64,000 bases of DNA from Cinclus cinclus (taxonomy: Eukaryota > Chordata > Aves > Passeriformes > Cinclidae): assembly GCF_963662255.1 (NCBI RefSeq), contig NC_085055.1, positions 17,098,704-17,162,703 of the forward strand, in the 5' to 3' direction. Both the position numbers and the translations under genes were made by a program. Shown here piece after piece: positions 49,089-58,140 of this stretch. The notes beneath the pieces are model-generated. The model ran no database searches, was not told the origin of the DNA, and saw nothing but the letters and a program-made list of their open reading frames with translations. Position 1 is the first letter of the stretch. The number at the start of each line of letters is the position of its first letter.

Positions 49089-52000
49089 TAATATTAATAT
49101 TATCTTGCTTTGTAAGCATTATTGCTGTCTAAACAGCAATCTAGGAATGCTTCTTCCTTTTTATCTCTCTCCCTCACCTCATCCCCAGGGCTACTGAATG
49201 ACCAGCTTTAAGAGGATTGAAACATCAGTAATACGTGTGAATTAACCCCTAGAGCATAAGAGAAAGTACAGTTGTACCCATGACTAGTCAAAGTTCCTTG
49301 TTTTGGTAGCATTAGGTTTTCAAGGTATCCCTAAACCCTTAATTTTTTTCTGAATCTCAGGAAAACGAGATTAGGCAATCATTACATAAAGGTGAAAGGA
49401 GACAAGAGAAAATTAGGTCACATTACATAGTTCAGAAAAGAAAAATTGAAGTTACAGAACAATTCAACTAATATAGTTAATTACACCAAGCAGATGATCA
49501 TCCCATATTCAGTCCTCTCAGTAAAAACAAAAAGCAGACACAGTATATTTTTTGCTGAGATAATTTTAACTGGTAAACCCTTACATGGCTTTCGGGGGGG
49601 GGGGGTGGGGGGGGGGCGGAGGTGAAGACAGAAATTAGAACCTGAAAATGTGCTACAAAAAATAAAAGCACAGTGAACTAATCTATTTTTATCACATTTG
49701 AAACCCAGTCAGTATCAAATAACTCCCCTCAAAGGCATAAATTAAGAACAAATCATATATTCACATGTGGGTTTTGCAGCATCAGAAAACCATCATATTT
49801 CTAAGCCTTTCAAAGAGGAGCAGAGCTGTTTCTGACTGAAAGCCTTCAAAATCTGGTGAGGTGATAGCAGAATTTGTGTTCAAGCACCTACCGTTTCTCT
49901 AAACAGAGCCATCTAATCTCCTCACTGCCCAAAGGTTATTTATAGGACTTGAGCGAGGTCAGAAGTGCACCTCAGTGTAATTCCTGATTTCCTACGAGCA
50001 CTGATGCTACTGAAAACAGTGAAGTACCTCTTAGCTCTAGCATTGGCCGCTCTTTCCATGACTCAGGCATCATCTCTCTTCTAGTCTGGAAAACAAATTG
50101 GCTGTTGATGAATTTCTGAATGCTGGAGATGGTGAAGGGTACTTCTGGGTGAATGATCCTGAAGTACTCATCCAAGCAGATGCCCATGGTCTGAAGGCCA
50201 GGTACAATCTTCTGAATGCTCACCCCAGCTTGCTTCACTTTTAGCTTAAAAAGAAAATACGGACCAATGTTACAATTCATGTCCCCTTGGGTTCAGACCA
50301 AGCAACAGCTGAACAGTGTTTATACATTTCCACACACTTAGCCTTTCTAGAGCACATGGCTTATTTCTGAGCAAGGTTTCTCCCTTGTCAGTGTAGTACT
50401 ACACAGTTCTGAATGCATGCCCTTCATAGCAAGACAAAGCCCCAAGAAAGGAATGTCGTTATTAAAATGTTCCTTCTCGTCAGTTGTGAAAAACCCCAAA
50501 ACTACCTGCTATTATCTCTGCTTGCTTTTGTGTAGACCTCACAAACAGCCTTACAGGTAGCTGCAGGAGAAAATTTGAGATGCCAGTGTGTCTTGTATTC
50601 CAAAACAAAAATAAATGTGGCATAAAACACCTTAGCAAATATTAATTTTCTAATAGATGCCATGGGTTACTTTCTCTTAACAAAGTGTAAAGGTTTAGTC
50701 ATTTTCCTTTATTCTGCTGACCATACATGAGCTCTTAAATTCTGCAGAAATGTTCTTCTCTGCTTGTCATCAGTTATTGAAGCTCTGACCTGGCTACCAG
50801 TAATGGATGTGGGACTTTTCTTCTTTGCACACTAGTAAGTTAATTAAATTATGTAGACTGGCCTTCTTGAGAGGTTTAAAACTCTGTATTTTGGCTGATG
50901 TGGGCAGTGGCATGAAGCAGATTCTATGCTCAGTTTCAATCAGCACGATGCCAAAACACAATCCCCGAGGGGAATGTATTCAGCATTCTTCCACTGTCCC
51001 ATCCTCAGCTTCTCCTTTCTTTGCTCCTGTCTTAAGCCAATATTCTCTCCGCAGGGTTTGGAGCAAGAGGATCTGTAGCTTGGTGGGAACCCAGGTGAGT
51101 TGGGAACCAACCAAGGGGCAGCCCTGCCAAGGGGCTGCAGAGTATGTGTGCACAGGAGAGGAGACTCAGTGGTGCCCACAAGGTAAAGAGATGTTTGGGT
51201 CCCAGGGGGGTTGCATGCTGCCTGATGCAGTAGGTAGCTGGGCTTTCCCAGCAGAAGCACGCAGCAGCAGACTCAGAAAGCACCAAGAGCCTCAGCTGCC
51301 AGCACAGCCCTCAAAGCCTTGGGATAGATTGGTGACTGCAAGGAGAGGGGGAAACTCTAAGTGCAAAGCCAGTTTAAAGGATGGGACACATCTCTGGTAT
51401 ATCCGGGGACAGAAAGGTGACCAGAAACCTCGAAAAATTCTGCTCACTATTTGGTAACAGATAGACTGCTGCAATAAACCTTGCTGGCATATCTGCAGCT
51501 GTTTCAGGCAGGGTAAACTCAATAAATTCAAAGGAGATTCCTATCTGCAGTGCTACAGAGCGTGTCTCTGTACAGAGTATTTCTGCAAATCCTGTAAGTG
51601 AGTGTACACTGCAGCAGGGAGCAGTAGGACAGTCAAAACACAGGAAAATTACTACAAGGTTTATGCAAATTAAGGGCCATGACCACAGGCTTGTCCTACC
51701 TCTTTGTCAAAAACCATATGAAAAGGAAGTCCATTGCAAAATGTTTTTGTGTCAATCCAGAGGCTCTTGGGATAAACAGGATCAAATCCTCTCAGGATCT
51801 TACCTGTGGGGAGATAAATGTGTAGTTTTTAAATCAGGCTGCACTTCATAAAACCAATCAGCATTATCTTTTATCATTCAGTGAGACAGGACTCTATATC
51901 ATAGTGAGTGAAGACAAAGCAGTCTAATCCACAGCTGATTAGCAACTAATCTGAGTTGGCTGAGTGTTTAAAACCTTAGCACACAGAAAACACAGAGCAT

Positions 52001-55000
52001 GAGATTCATTAAATTATGCCAAAAAAATAACAATAGATGAACACCTGTAGATATTACTTCTCCATGAATCTGCAGATGCCATAGCAAAATAATACAGGTT
52101 CATCCCACAAAAATGTGCACAGAAGTGGATTTAATACATTTTGCCAGCTGCTAAGGACCACTCAGAGGAAAAGGAACAGTGTGATCTGGGTTTTAGTCTC
52201 CTATATAATAAACCGTATATACAATGTCCATAGAACAGAGACAGAATTACTGTTTGGTTTCTATCTTACTTACCCTGAGATTTTTTACAAAATGGTCACA
52301 AATCTGCAGAGTGCTTCGTGCTTACTAGCAGATACTTTTGTAAAAGGAATACAATTGGTAAAATATCAGAAGAGCTCATCTTTTGAAAGAACCACCCAAA
52401 ACCTTTGATCCTCATGGTATAAACTTGGATTCCCAGTAACCCACCAGAATCAAAAGGATGATTACTTCCATTGACCTCTTTCCCCCCAAAGGTGGCTATG
52501 GCAGTTACTCTCCAGTAAATTATGCTTAGAACAAGCATTCATGTCACTCAGGAGATTGGTGCAAAATATAACAAACTTAGAACCTATCTTTTAGACCTTT
52601 TACTGCTTCAGAGGAAGTCAGTGTGGGTTTTTAATTTATTAAAATCTGGCTCTTGAAAACTCACACTTTTAGCTAAAGATTTTTTTTTTAGTAATAATGC
52701 TAGTCTTAATTTTTATTTTAAATATATATTAATTTCCTACTTAGTATATCTGCCCTTGTAATGCACGTGACACTGCACCAGGTGATACCAGGTTCAATTT
52801 TTCACTCATCCCAGAATGCAGACACCTTGGCAATGTGAGCTAGATTCCCATTCCTTTTGGGGAATCAAAAAATCCTAACTGAAAATTTTCTTCTATTTTA
52901 CAAACATATAAACATCTAATACATATAGGTAAAAACAGATTACTAGATTAGCAGTAGTGGAGGATGGTATTCTTTTGGTAGTGGAGGATGTAATTTGGCA
53001 TTCAAAATTTACTACAGCTGATAAATTTGGAAAGGAGTAGTATCTACCAAGTTAAAAAGCACACTTTTAAATCCAGCATCTTAAAACAAGTGACATGACA
53101 ATGAAGAATCAAATTCACCACACAATGGCATTTTTTAGAAGAACACTTTTCAGATGAAAGCCCTGTTTAAGAGACAAAAGTGACAAGTCATATTCCATTT
53201 AAGTATCTGTCATTACTAAGCATGCTTATTATCTGCAATTTTTCTTTGATCATCAGTGTCAAACCGAATGAAACTTAACCAGAAACATTTTGAAAAGTTG
53301 CAGAGGAAATATAAATGGAAATTTCAAAATGGTTGGGTGGGTGGGGATAGGGAGGCTTACTGACTTTCTAACTGAAGAGACTGAGAAATGGTGACAAGCT
53401 CCCTCTGAGTGATCTCTCACCTTTTCCTAATGTGATTATTCCTCTTAATGTTTTCCAGTGACTTTTCTTAACAGGACAAACGGAGTTTCCTGCATCTCCA
53501 TTTGCATTCTTGGCTTTTTCAAGGTCCTGTTGAAATATATCCAAAGGGAAATTCAAGGGTGTTTTTATTTTAAATATATTTTGGTAATATGGTGATAATG
53601 AATATAAAACTACCTCTTTATTCAGTTGATTCTCAATTTGTTTTTCAGAGTCAACAAGACATTGAGATGAGGAAGAAAATTCTTTTCTTTCCTTGCATGG
53701 AAATAGAGGGTTTTGAGTGACGAGAAATACAATATGTTCTTTTTTCCCAGTTCTTTCTTCTTCTTCTGTTTGATTGACTATTTTCATTGAAATCTCAATG
53801 TTAAAAAAATCCAGGGCTGCTGCACCGATGATTCCTGAAGGGGAAACAAAAGACAAGGTACTGCCAAGAACAAAACCTTTTCAATTCCTCTTTTAGAGGG
53901 CCCACAGTGGAATTCCACTGTTTCAGAAATCACTTTTCCAAAGAACTCTGGAAGAAGAAAGCAATGCATGTCATTCTTGCTGCCATTGCCATGATAAGAA
54001 TATGCACATAGGAGGTCAGCTTTAAAGTTGTTGCTGCTTTTGCCTTGGCTGAGGACAAATGCTGATTTTCACTAGGAGCAGCTCAGCAGGATATCTGAAG
54101 AATGTGTTCAAGTAGCCATAGAGTAATAATATGAATTCTCATCAACCCAAAGAGGGCAGGGAGTCTAAAGAGATTCTGCTACACAATCTATTTCAGCCAT
54201 TGAAGAATATTATATTTTGAAAGGAAGGAAACATCTTTCATGCAGATGCACAATCAGTTCTCTCATTTATGGTTAGGTATTAGGTAAAATACTGGACATC
54301 AAAATTACATCAAAAGCTATGTTTGAAACTCCAAATAATTCTGTGCTTTCAATATCAAATAAGTCTTGACATAGGGGGAAGTTTTGATGAACCTCTAAAT
54401 TCAGCATCATTTATGAAAGAAAGGAATATGGTCATCTCTTACAGACCTAAAGCTCTCTAATGCTTGCACAAATACAGCTCTGGAGATTCTGGTCAATGCT
54501 GGTAAGAGATTCAGTTTGGAGCAGGCTTCAGTAGGAGTTTTAGAGATTGGATGTACTACAGGGTGGATGAATGTCCTCAACTCAAGTAGAGTTTTACTTC
54601 ACTGTAATTTTAAAAGCAGGAGTAACTGAGAATTAATAAACAGACACAATACACACCATGAACTTTAATTTTTCTTCCAGGGAAGAAATGTTAGAGTTCC
54701 AGAGGGAACTCTATAGCAAGAATGGACATTTATGGCCTGGGTTGTCATACAATAAATTTTTATGAATGTTACTGGGAGCTAGGAGTGATCAGGCAGTAAG
54801 TAGGGAAATACTGAATTCAGGTGTCTGGACACTGAACTCTACCAGGCTTCAATTCCATGGCCTGGCCTCATCTGAAAAAAAGATACTGAACTCTGAGTGC
54901 ATCTGCAAATACATGATTACTCTGTACATATATTGCATTGATCTGTGCTCTTCATTTAGTCTCATTACCTGGCACAATATGGCACAGACCTCTTCTGTCT

Positions 55001-57949
55001 GAATAGTAATGTAAATGCATTGACCCATCTTCATTCTTTTCTACTCTAAAAGATGGTGCATTCATCTCCTGAGGAAAAAAACAGACAAAACCAAAACCTC
55101 AGTATCTTCTTTTCTGAAAAAGTCTACTGATGAATTCCACTTGTGCAAAAGCCTCTCATGCCTTAAAAATACAAACTGTAATATAAATAACCTGAAAAAC
55201 AGAAAACTAAATATTCTCACCTGTGAAGAAAAATCTGCTATGCATTAGATCCACTGTATTAAATAATACCTAATGTTGAAGAATAGTCAAAACCAAACAT
55301 TTTTAGAAACTGTCCTAACATTTAGAGTAATCTGTTTCAAAGCACAGCAGAAGAGAACATGCTTTGGTGATTTTTTTTTTTCCCATTATTTATTCACACC
55401 TGTGAGATGCTGTTCCTTGTGTTATGAACTCTGGCAGAGTCCATCCATACCTGCTCAGCAGTTACTACTCAGACTTGCCTGGTAAGAAAGGGACAGGTAG
55501 CTGTGCAATGCATCCAGGTTCTCTATGAACTCATAGAGATTTCCACCCAGTGTCCTCAGCATGTGGTCATAGCCTGAGCGCTTACAGAATTCAAAGAAAT
55601 ACTTTCCAAACTCCCTCAGAACAAGGTCAGCAGGAACACCTGGCAAAATAAAGATACCTTAAGGAGTAAGAAAGGTTTGGAAGTTCTTGCAATGCTGTCA
55701 GGTGGATTAAGATTGAAGGCAGGAAACTTGCAACCTAGGGAAGGCATTCCCAAGAGCACAGGAGACAAAACCTGGGCTGCAGTCTCAGGCTCAACCCAGG
55801 ATGATCCATTTTTGAGGCATGCTAACACATACCTAATACTTTGCAGGCTTTGTCAACAAGCTGCATTGTGATCTCATCTTTGTAAACTTCAAAAGTCAAG
55901 AAAGAATCCTGGACTCCAGCCTGCAGCCTACAACACAGAAGACAATATTCTTGTCTCAGCAGTGCTGTAAATACAACATGCTTGGGTGACCCAACTGGCA
56001 TTTCTTAAGTACTGTTGGCTGTGAATGCACTACTTAACCTCCCTCAAGGGTTATATTGGAACACACTACTTCACCTAATGATGTAAGTTTAATATTAAAT
56101 TGATTTAAATTAATTAAATTGCTTTAACATGGCTGAATGGTGGTGTCCACCTCCCTATTTCTGCTATTTCACATTATGGTATTACAGTAAACTCTTTCAA
56201 GGATTAGGACATCATAGTGTGGGGTGCTAGAGCAAGTGGAGTCTTAGTTTGTTTTGTAGTCTACTGGTTTGCTGTTCAATGTGGCCACAATATCAAGCTC
56301 TTGGGGCTCCCCAAACCTGCTGATTTTTTTTTTATATTGGCTTCAATGGATGACAAAATGTGGTGGATGGATTATATGACATCTAAGTATAATTTATGTA
56401 TCCTGGAAATACCATATAGCTCATAAAAACAAGACAAAAGCAGAGATGATACAACGCCAGACTGAATGGGATTTTGAGCAACCTGGTCTAGTGGAAGGTT
56501 CCCTGCTCATGGCAGGGAGATTGGAACCAGATGATCTATGATTCTGATTTAGCTGCTGTTTTGAGTACTGGAATTAAAGTGACTTTATATTAAGGATGAC
56601 ATCTTTTCAATGTAATTACTTCTTGATATTGTCACAGTGAGCCAGCAAGTCTATTGCAAAGTTGTGTATAAGACTAAATGTCATCTTTAATTATCTGGTA
56701 TGACAAATTAATTGGGACAAATTAGTATCAGAGGATAAAGTGTTACAAGGCAAGAAACTCTTACATTTGCCCTGTTAGCTACTCCTAATAATTACTTGAG
56801 ATCACATCAGCTACCATTTACCAATAAGAAATTATATTCCCTGCTGCTGAATCCCTGAGCACTTTCTTTCTACACACTACATTTATTTGGAACACGTTAC
56901 CTTAATTTTTCCCATGTTTCTTCACCATACTTTTCAACCACCAAAGACTTCAGGCACGCGTTTATAAATCCATACTGCAAAAGCAAACATACAAACATGG
57001 AAAAGATGTACTCATTTTCAAAAACTGCCCCAACACCTTTTTGTATTTAAAATTCCCCTGCTAATTTTATACTGCAAAAGAAAAAATAATAATGCTTGAT
57101 GGCCTAAAGAGAAAGTGATAATGTTGGACAGCCATTACATCTTTCAGTAAACAGCGCAGCATTTCACCAGCATTCAGCAAGAGAGAGCGAGCAGGCAGGG
57201 GCGTTTTGCGGAGCAGGAGCCGAGGAACAGCAGGGCTGTGCCCTGTGCGGGCGGAGCTGGGGCTGCAGAGAGGGAACAGCTGAGCAGAGAGGGCACAGCA
57301 GAGCAGAGAGGGCACAGCAGAGCAGAAAGGGCACAGCAGAGCAGAAAGGGCACAGCAGAGCAGAGAGGGCACAGCAGAGCAGAGAGGACACAGCAGAGCA
57401 GAGAGGGCACAGCAGAACAGAGGGCACAGCAGAGCAGAGAGGGAACAGCAGAGCAGAGGGCACAGCAGAGCAGAGAGGGAACAGCAGAGCAGAGAGGGCA
57501 CAGCAGAGCAGAGAGGGAACAGCAGAGCAGAGAAGGCACAGCAGAGCAGAGGGCACAGCAGAGCATCCCCGCACCCTGCCGCAGCCGCAGGGGCCCGGCC
57601 GCGCCCCGGCACGGGCGCTCCTGCCGTGGGGCTCGGGCAGCGCTCCCAGAGCGGCACCAGCCCAAGGATGGCGCGGTCCGAATGGCGCAAAGCCCGCGGG
57701 TCAGCATCATGTCCCGGCACGGCGCTCGGCCCCCTGCTCTCGGGCTGGGAGCCAGCGGCAGGGGCTGCCCGTCTGTCTGTCTGTCTGTCCGTCCCCGCCA
57801 GGGGCTGCTCGTCTGTCTGTCTGTGCGTCCGCATCAGAGGCTGCCCGTCCGTCCCCGGCCGCAGCTGTTTGTCCACGACAGGAGCTACGTGTCTGCCTAT
57901 CTGTCCCCAACAGGAGCTTCCTGTCTATGTGTCGGTCTCCGGCCGGAGC

Positions 57950-57981
<32 letters not shown>

Positions 57982-58012
57982 CCGGCCCGCCCCCCGCCGC
58001 CCTGCTCACCAT
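41673..58012 (-). CDS. GUCY1B2: Soluble guanylate cyclase subunit beta-2 (16 coding exons, 780 aa)
   Basis: This protein converts GTP to cGMP in response to nitric oxide bound at its haem. Coding exons in gene order: 58010-58012, 56901-56974, 55833-55927, 55479-55639, 54969-55068, 53614-53834, 53421-53526, 51700-51803, 50028-50244, 48087-48407, 47211-47359, 44839-44985, 44403-44557, 42747-42961, 42538-42660 and 41673-41824. They total 2343 bases with all phases matching. Residues 1-185 are H-NOX with the proximal haem ligand His103 (DALHS) and the Y132-S134-R136 triad. Residues about 265-385 are H-NOXA and 400-450 a coiled coil. The cyclase domain (about 455-660) keeps Asp479 and Asp523 (metals), Glu519 and Cys589 (guanine) and Asn596 and Arg600. 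The tail ends CTLL, a CAAX prenylation box known from beta-2. GUCY1B1 is ruled out by the sequence and by this tail. Confidence 0.94.
42538..42660 (-). CDS. GUCY1B2: GUCY1B2 exon 15 (tail)
   Basis: 123 bases, acceptor TTTTTCTTTCAG, donor GTATTT. It encodes a Gln/Lys/Thr-rich tail, [20 protein letters not shown] onward. The length is a multiple of three with equal end phases, so skipping would keep the frame to the CAAX box. Confidence 0.85.
42747..42961 (-). CDS. GUCY1B2: GUCY1B2 exon 14
   Basis: 215 bases, acceptor CTGATACTTTAG, donor GTAGAG. It completes the cyclase domain ([20 protein letters not shown]) and begins the C-terminal tail ([13 protein letters not shown] and on). Confidence 0.94.
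43255..43890 (-). mobile_element. Old CR1 LINE fragment (open-reading-frame 2 region)
   Basis: The plus-strand sequence includes GACATGAGGCTGATAAGCCT and AAGACCAAAGCAAGAGAGGC followed by GAGTACCTCAGC. These resemble the antisense of CR1 reverse transcriptase and linker regions. It is heavily mutated with small deletions and has no intact frame. It lies in GUCY1B2 intron 13 in the same orientation as the gene. Confidence 0.65.
44403..44557 (-). CDS. GUCY1B2: GUCY1B2 exon 13 (catalytic core)
   Basis: 155 bases, acceptor TGTCTTCATAAAG, donor GTGAGT. It encodes [37 protein letters not shown] and [10 protein letters not shown]. Cys589 helps select guanine; Asn596 and Arg600 stabilise the transition state. 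Confidence 0.96.
44839..44985 (-). CDS. GUCY1B2: GUCY1B2 exon 12 (second metal Asp)
   Basis: 49 codons, phase 0/0, acceptor CTCAATTGAAG, donor GTAAGT. It encodes [20 protein letters not shown] and [12 protein letters not shown]. Glu519 is the expected guanine-selecting residue and Asp523 the second metal ligand. Confidence 0.96.
44986..47210 (-). other. GUCY1B2 intron 11
   Basis: 2.2 kb without coding sequence apart from the CR1 remnant. A poly-G run of 9 lies at about 46746, and a CAAA-rich tract (47116-47160) adjoins the exon 11 donor side. Confidence 0.5.
45401..45440 (-). mobile_element. Short CR1 3'-end remnant
   Basis: AAATCACAAGGTTGGAAGAG followed by ACCTCCAAAACA matches the antisense CR1 3' terminus. 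Only about 40 bases are recognisable, in GUCY1B2 intron 11. Confidence 0.5.
47211..47359 (-). CDS. GUCY1B2: GUCY1B2 exon 11 (first metal Asp)
   Basis: 149 bases, acceptor TGTGCCCACAG, donor GTAGGT. It encodes [20 protein letters not shown] and [12 protein letters not shown]. Asp479 in FSDVVTFT is the first catalytic metal ligand of class III cyclases. GUCY1B1 lacks this Asp. Confidence 0.96.
48087..48407 (-). CDS. GUCY1B2: GUCY1B2 exon 10
   Basis: 321 bases, the largest coding exon; acceptor TTGCACACAG, donor GTGAAT. It encodes [33 protein letters not shown], the coiled coil [20 protein letters not shown] and [20 protein letters not shown], which leads into the cyclase domain. Confidence 0.96.
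49026..49103. repeat. ATT microsatellite
   Basis: A long run of ATT/ACT trinucleotides with a pure (ATT) core near 49053-49084, in GUCY1B2 intron 9. Its translated Asn/Ile runs are spurious. Confidence 0.9.
49594..49619. repeat. Poly-G tract
   Basis: G12, then T, then G10, then C and GG, in GUCY1B2 intron 9. It is strongly G-quadruplex capable on the plus strand (C-rich in the transcript). Confidence 0.85.
50028..50244 (-). CDS. GUCY1B2: GUCY1B2 exon 9
   Basis: 217 bases, acceptor TTTTCTTTTTAAG, donor GTACTT. It encodes [40 protein letters not shown] and [19 protein letters not shown], the core of H-NOXA (PAS-like fold). Confidence 0.95.
50245..53420 (-). other. GUCY1B2 introns 7 and 8
   Basis: Apart from exon 8 (51700-51803) nothing coding is recognised. 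A 216-codon plus-strand frame (50807-51457) lies antisense and shows no similarity to a known family. Confidence 0.5.
51700..51803 (-). CDS. GUCY1B2: GUCY1B2 exon 8
   Basis: 104 bases, encoding [20 protein letters not shown] and [14 protein letters not shown] at the start of the H-NOXA domain. The donor is GTAGGA. The exon opens CACAG/GTAAGA, so a donor-like motif directly abuts its acceptor. No frame starting with ATG reveals this exon; it was found by similarity. Confidence 0.93.
53421..53526 (-). CDS. GUCY1B2: GUCY1B2 exon 7
   Basis: 106 bases, acceptor ATATTTCAACAG (short pyrimidine tract), donor GTGAGA. It encodes [20 protein letters not shown] and [23 protein letters not shown] is a distinctive beta-2 motif. 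Confidence 0.88.
53614..53834 (-). CDS. GUCY1B2: GUCY1B2 exon 6
   Basis: 221 bases, acceptor TTTCCCCTTCAG. It encodes [35 protein letters not shown] and a Ser/Lys-rich linker ending QLNKE. The donor GAG/GTAGTT is weak. The frame stays open through the following 87 bases into exon 7, so the 3' boundary is less certain than others. Confidence 0.85.
54969..55068 (-). CDS. GUCY1B2: GUCY1B2 exon 5
   Basis: 100 bases, acceptor TTTTTTTCCTCAG, donor GTAATG. It encodes [20 protein letters not shown] followed by [14 protein letters not shown]132, S134 and R136 form the Y-x-S-x-R motif that binds haem propionates. Confidence 0.95.
55479..55639 (-). CDS. GUCY1B2: GUCY1B2 exon 4 (haem-ligand exon, GC donor)
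   Basis: 161 bases after ATTTTGCCAG. It encodes [20 protein letters not shown] and [14 protein letters not shown], with His103 as the haem ligand. The exon ends CAG followed by GCAAGT. The next exon resumes exactly at EMNAPSFR, so the donor is GC rather than GT; the flanking positions fit the GC-AG consensus very well. Confidence 0.93.
55833..55927 (-). CDS. GUCY1B2: GUCY1B2 exon 3
   Basis: 95 bases, acceptor CTGTGTTGTAG, donor GTATGT. It encodes [20 protein letters not shown] and [11 protein letters not shown] (residues 27-57), H-NOX helices B-D. Confidence 0.93.
56461..56548 (+). mobile_element. CR1 LINE 3'-end fragment
   Basis: ATTTTGAGCAACCTGGTCTA, GTGGAAGGTTCCCTGCTCAT and GGAACCAGATGATCTATGAT match the sense CR1 3' end, closing with a degenerate TCTATGATTCTG octamer repeat. 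It is short and in plus orientation, in GUCY1B2 intron 2. Confidence 0.9.
56901..56974 (-). CDS. GUCY1B2: GUCY1B2 exon 2
   Basis: 74 bases, acceptor CTTTTGCAG, donor GTAACG. It encodes [20 protein letters not shown] and WEKL, the first H-NOX helices, ending two bases into Arg26. Confidence 0.95.
57265..57565. repeat. Minisatellite, about 16 units of 17-19 bp
   Basis: The unit is GCAGAGAGGGCACAGCAGA with single-base variants (AAAGGG, GGGAAC, GGACAC) and three units shortened by one AG pair. It sits in GUCY1B2 intron 1 at the edge of the CpG island. Open frames through it on both strands are products of the repeat. Confidence 0.95.
57759..57980. repeat. CTGT-rich degenerate minisatellite
   Basis: Repeated blocks of CAGGGGCTGCCCGTCTGTCT type with (CTGT) runs. 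The last run at 57950-57980 is nearly pure (CTGT)n and ends 30 bases from the exon 1 donor of GUCY1B2. Confidence 0.85.
58010..58012 (-). CDS. GUCY1B2: GUCY1B2 exon 1 coding part (ATG only)
   Basis: On the minus strand the sequence reads CAGGATG followed by the donor GTGAGC. The exon therefore contributes just the initiator Met, and exon 2 opens with TATGGATTT to give MYGF, the family N-terminus. I recall the same ATG-only first exon in GUCY1B1, so the split is probably ancestral. The upstream part of the exon is 5'UTR in the CpG island. Confidence 0.8.
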
Positions 58013-58077
58013 CCTGCCGCTGCCACCGGTCCCGCCGCGCCGCCCGCTGCCGGCCCGGCCAGGCCCGGCCCCGCGGC

Positions 58078-58140
58078 GGTGACACCCGGTGACACCCCGT
58101 AGCACCGGGTGACACCCGGTGACACCCCGTAGCACCCGGT
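58078..58140. repeat. 30-bp tandem repeat beside the GUCY1B2 start
   Basis: Two copies of a 30-bp unit, itself built from GGTGACACCC blocks and CGTAGCACC. It lies 66-128 bases upstream of the ATG, in the likely 5'UTR or core promoter. Confidence 0.85.

Noticed and set aside
49006..49197. Ile/Asn homopolymer frames
   Set aside because: Translation of the ATT microsatellite.
57067..57876. 269-codon minus-strand frame and overlapping 136- and 178-codon frames rich in Leu-Cys-Pro-Ser-Ala
   Set aside because: They are translations of the 17-19 bp minisatellite in GUCY1B2 intron 1 and have no splice or family support.
41673..58012. Assignment to GUCY1B1
   Set aside because: GUCY1B1 has a different cyclase start without the first Asp, a different linker and no CAAX tail; the CPVKKSHW motif is beta-2 specific.
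57238..58092. 284-codon plus-strand frame rich in Arg/Glu/Gln
   Set aside because: It runs through the same minisatellite and the CTGT repeat, antisense to GUCY1B2 exon 1, and is driven by repeat composition.
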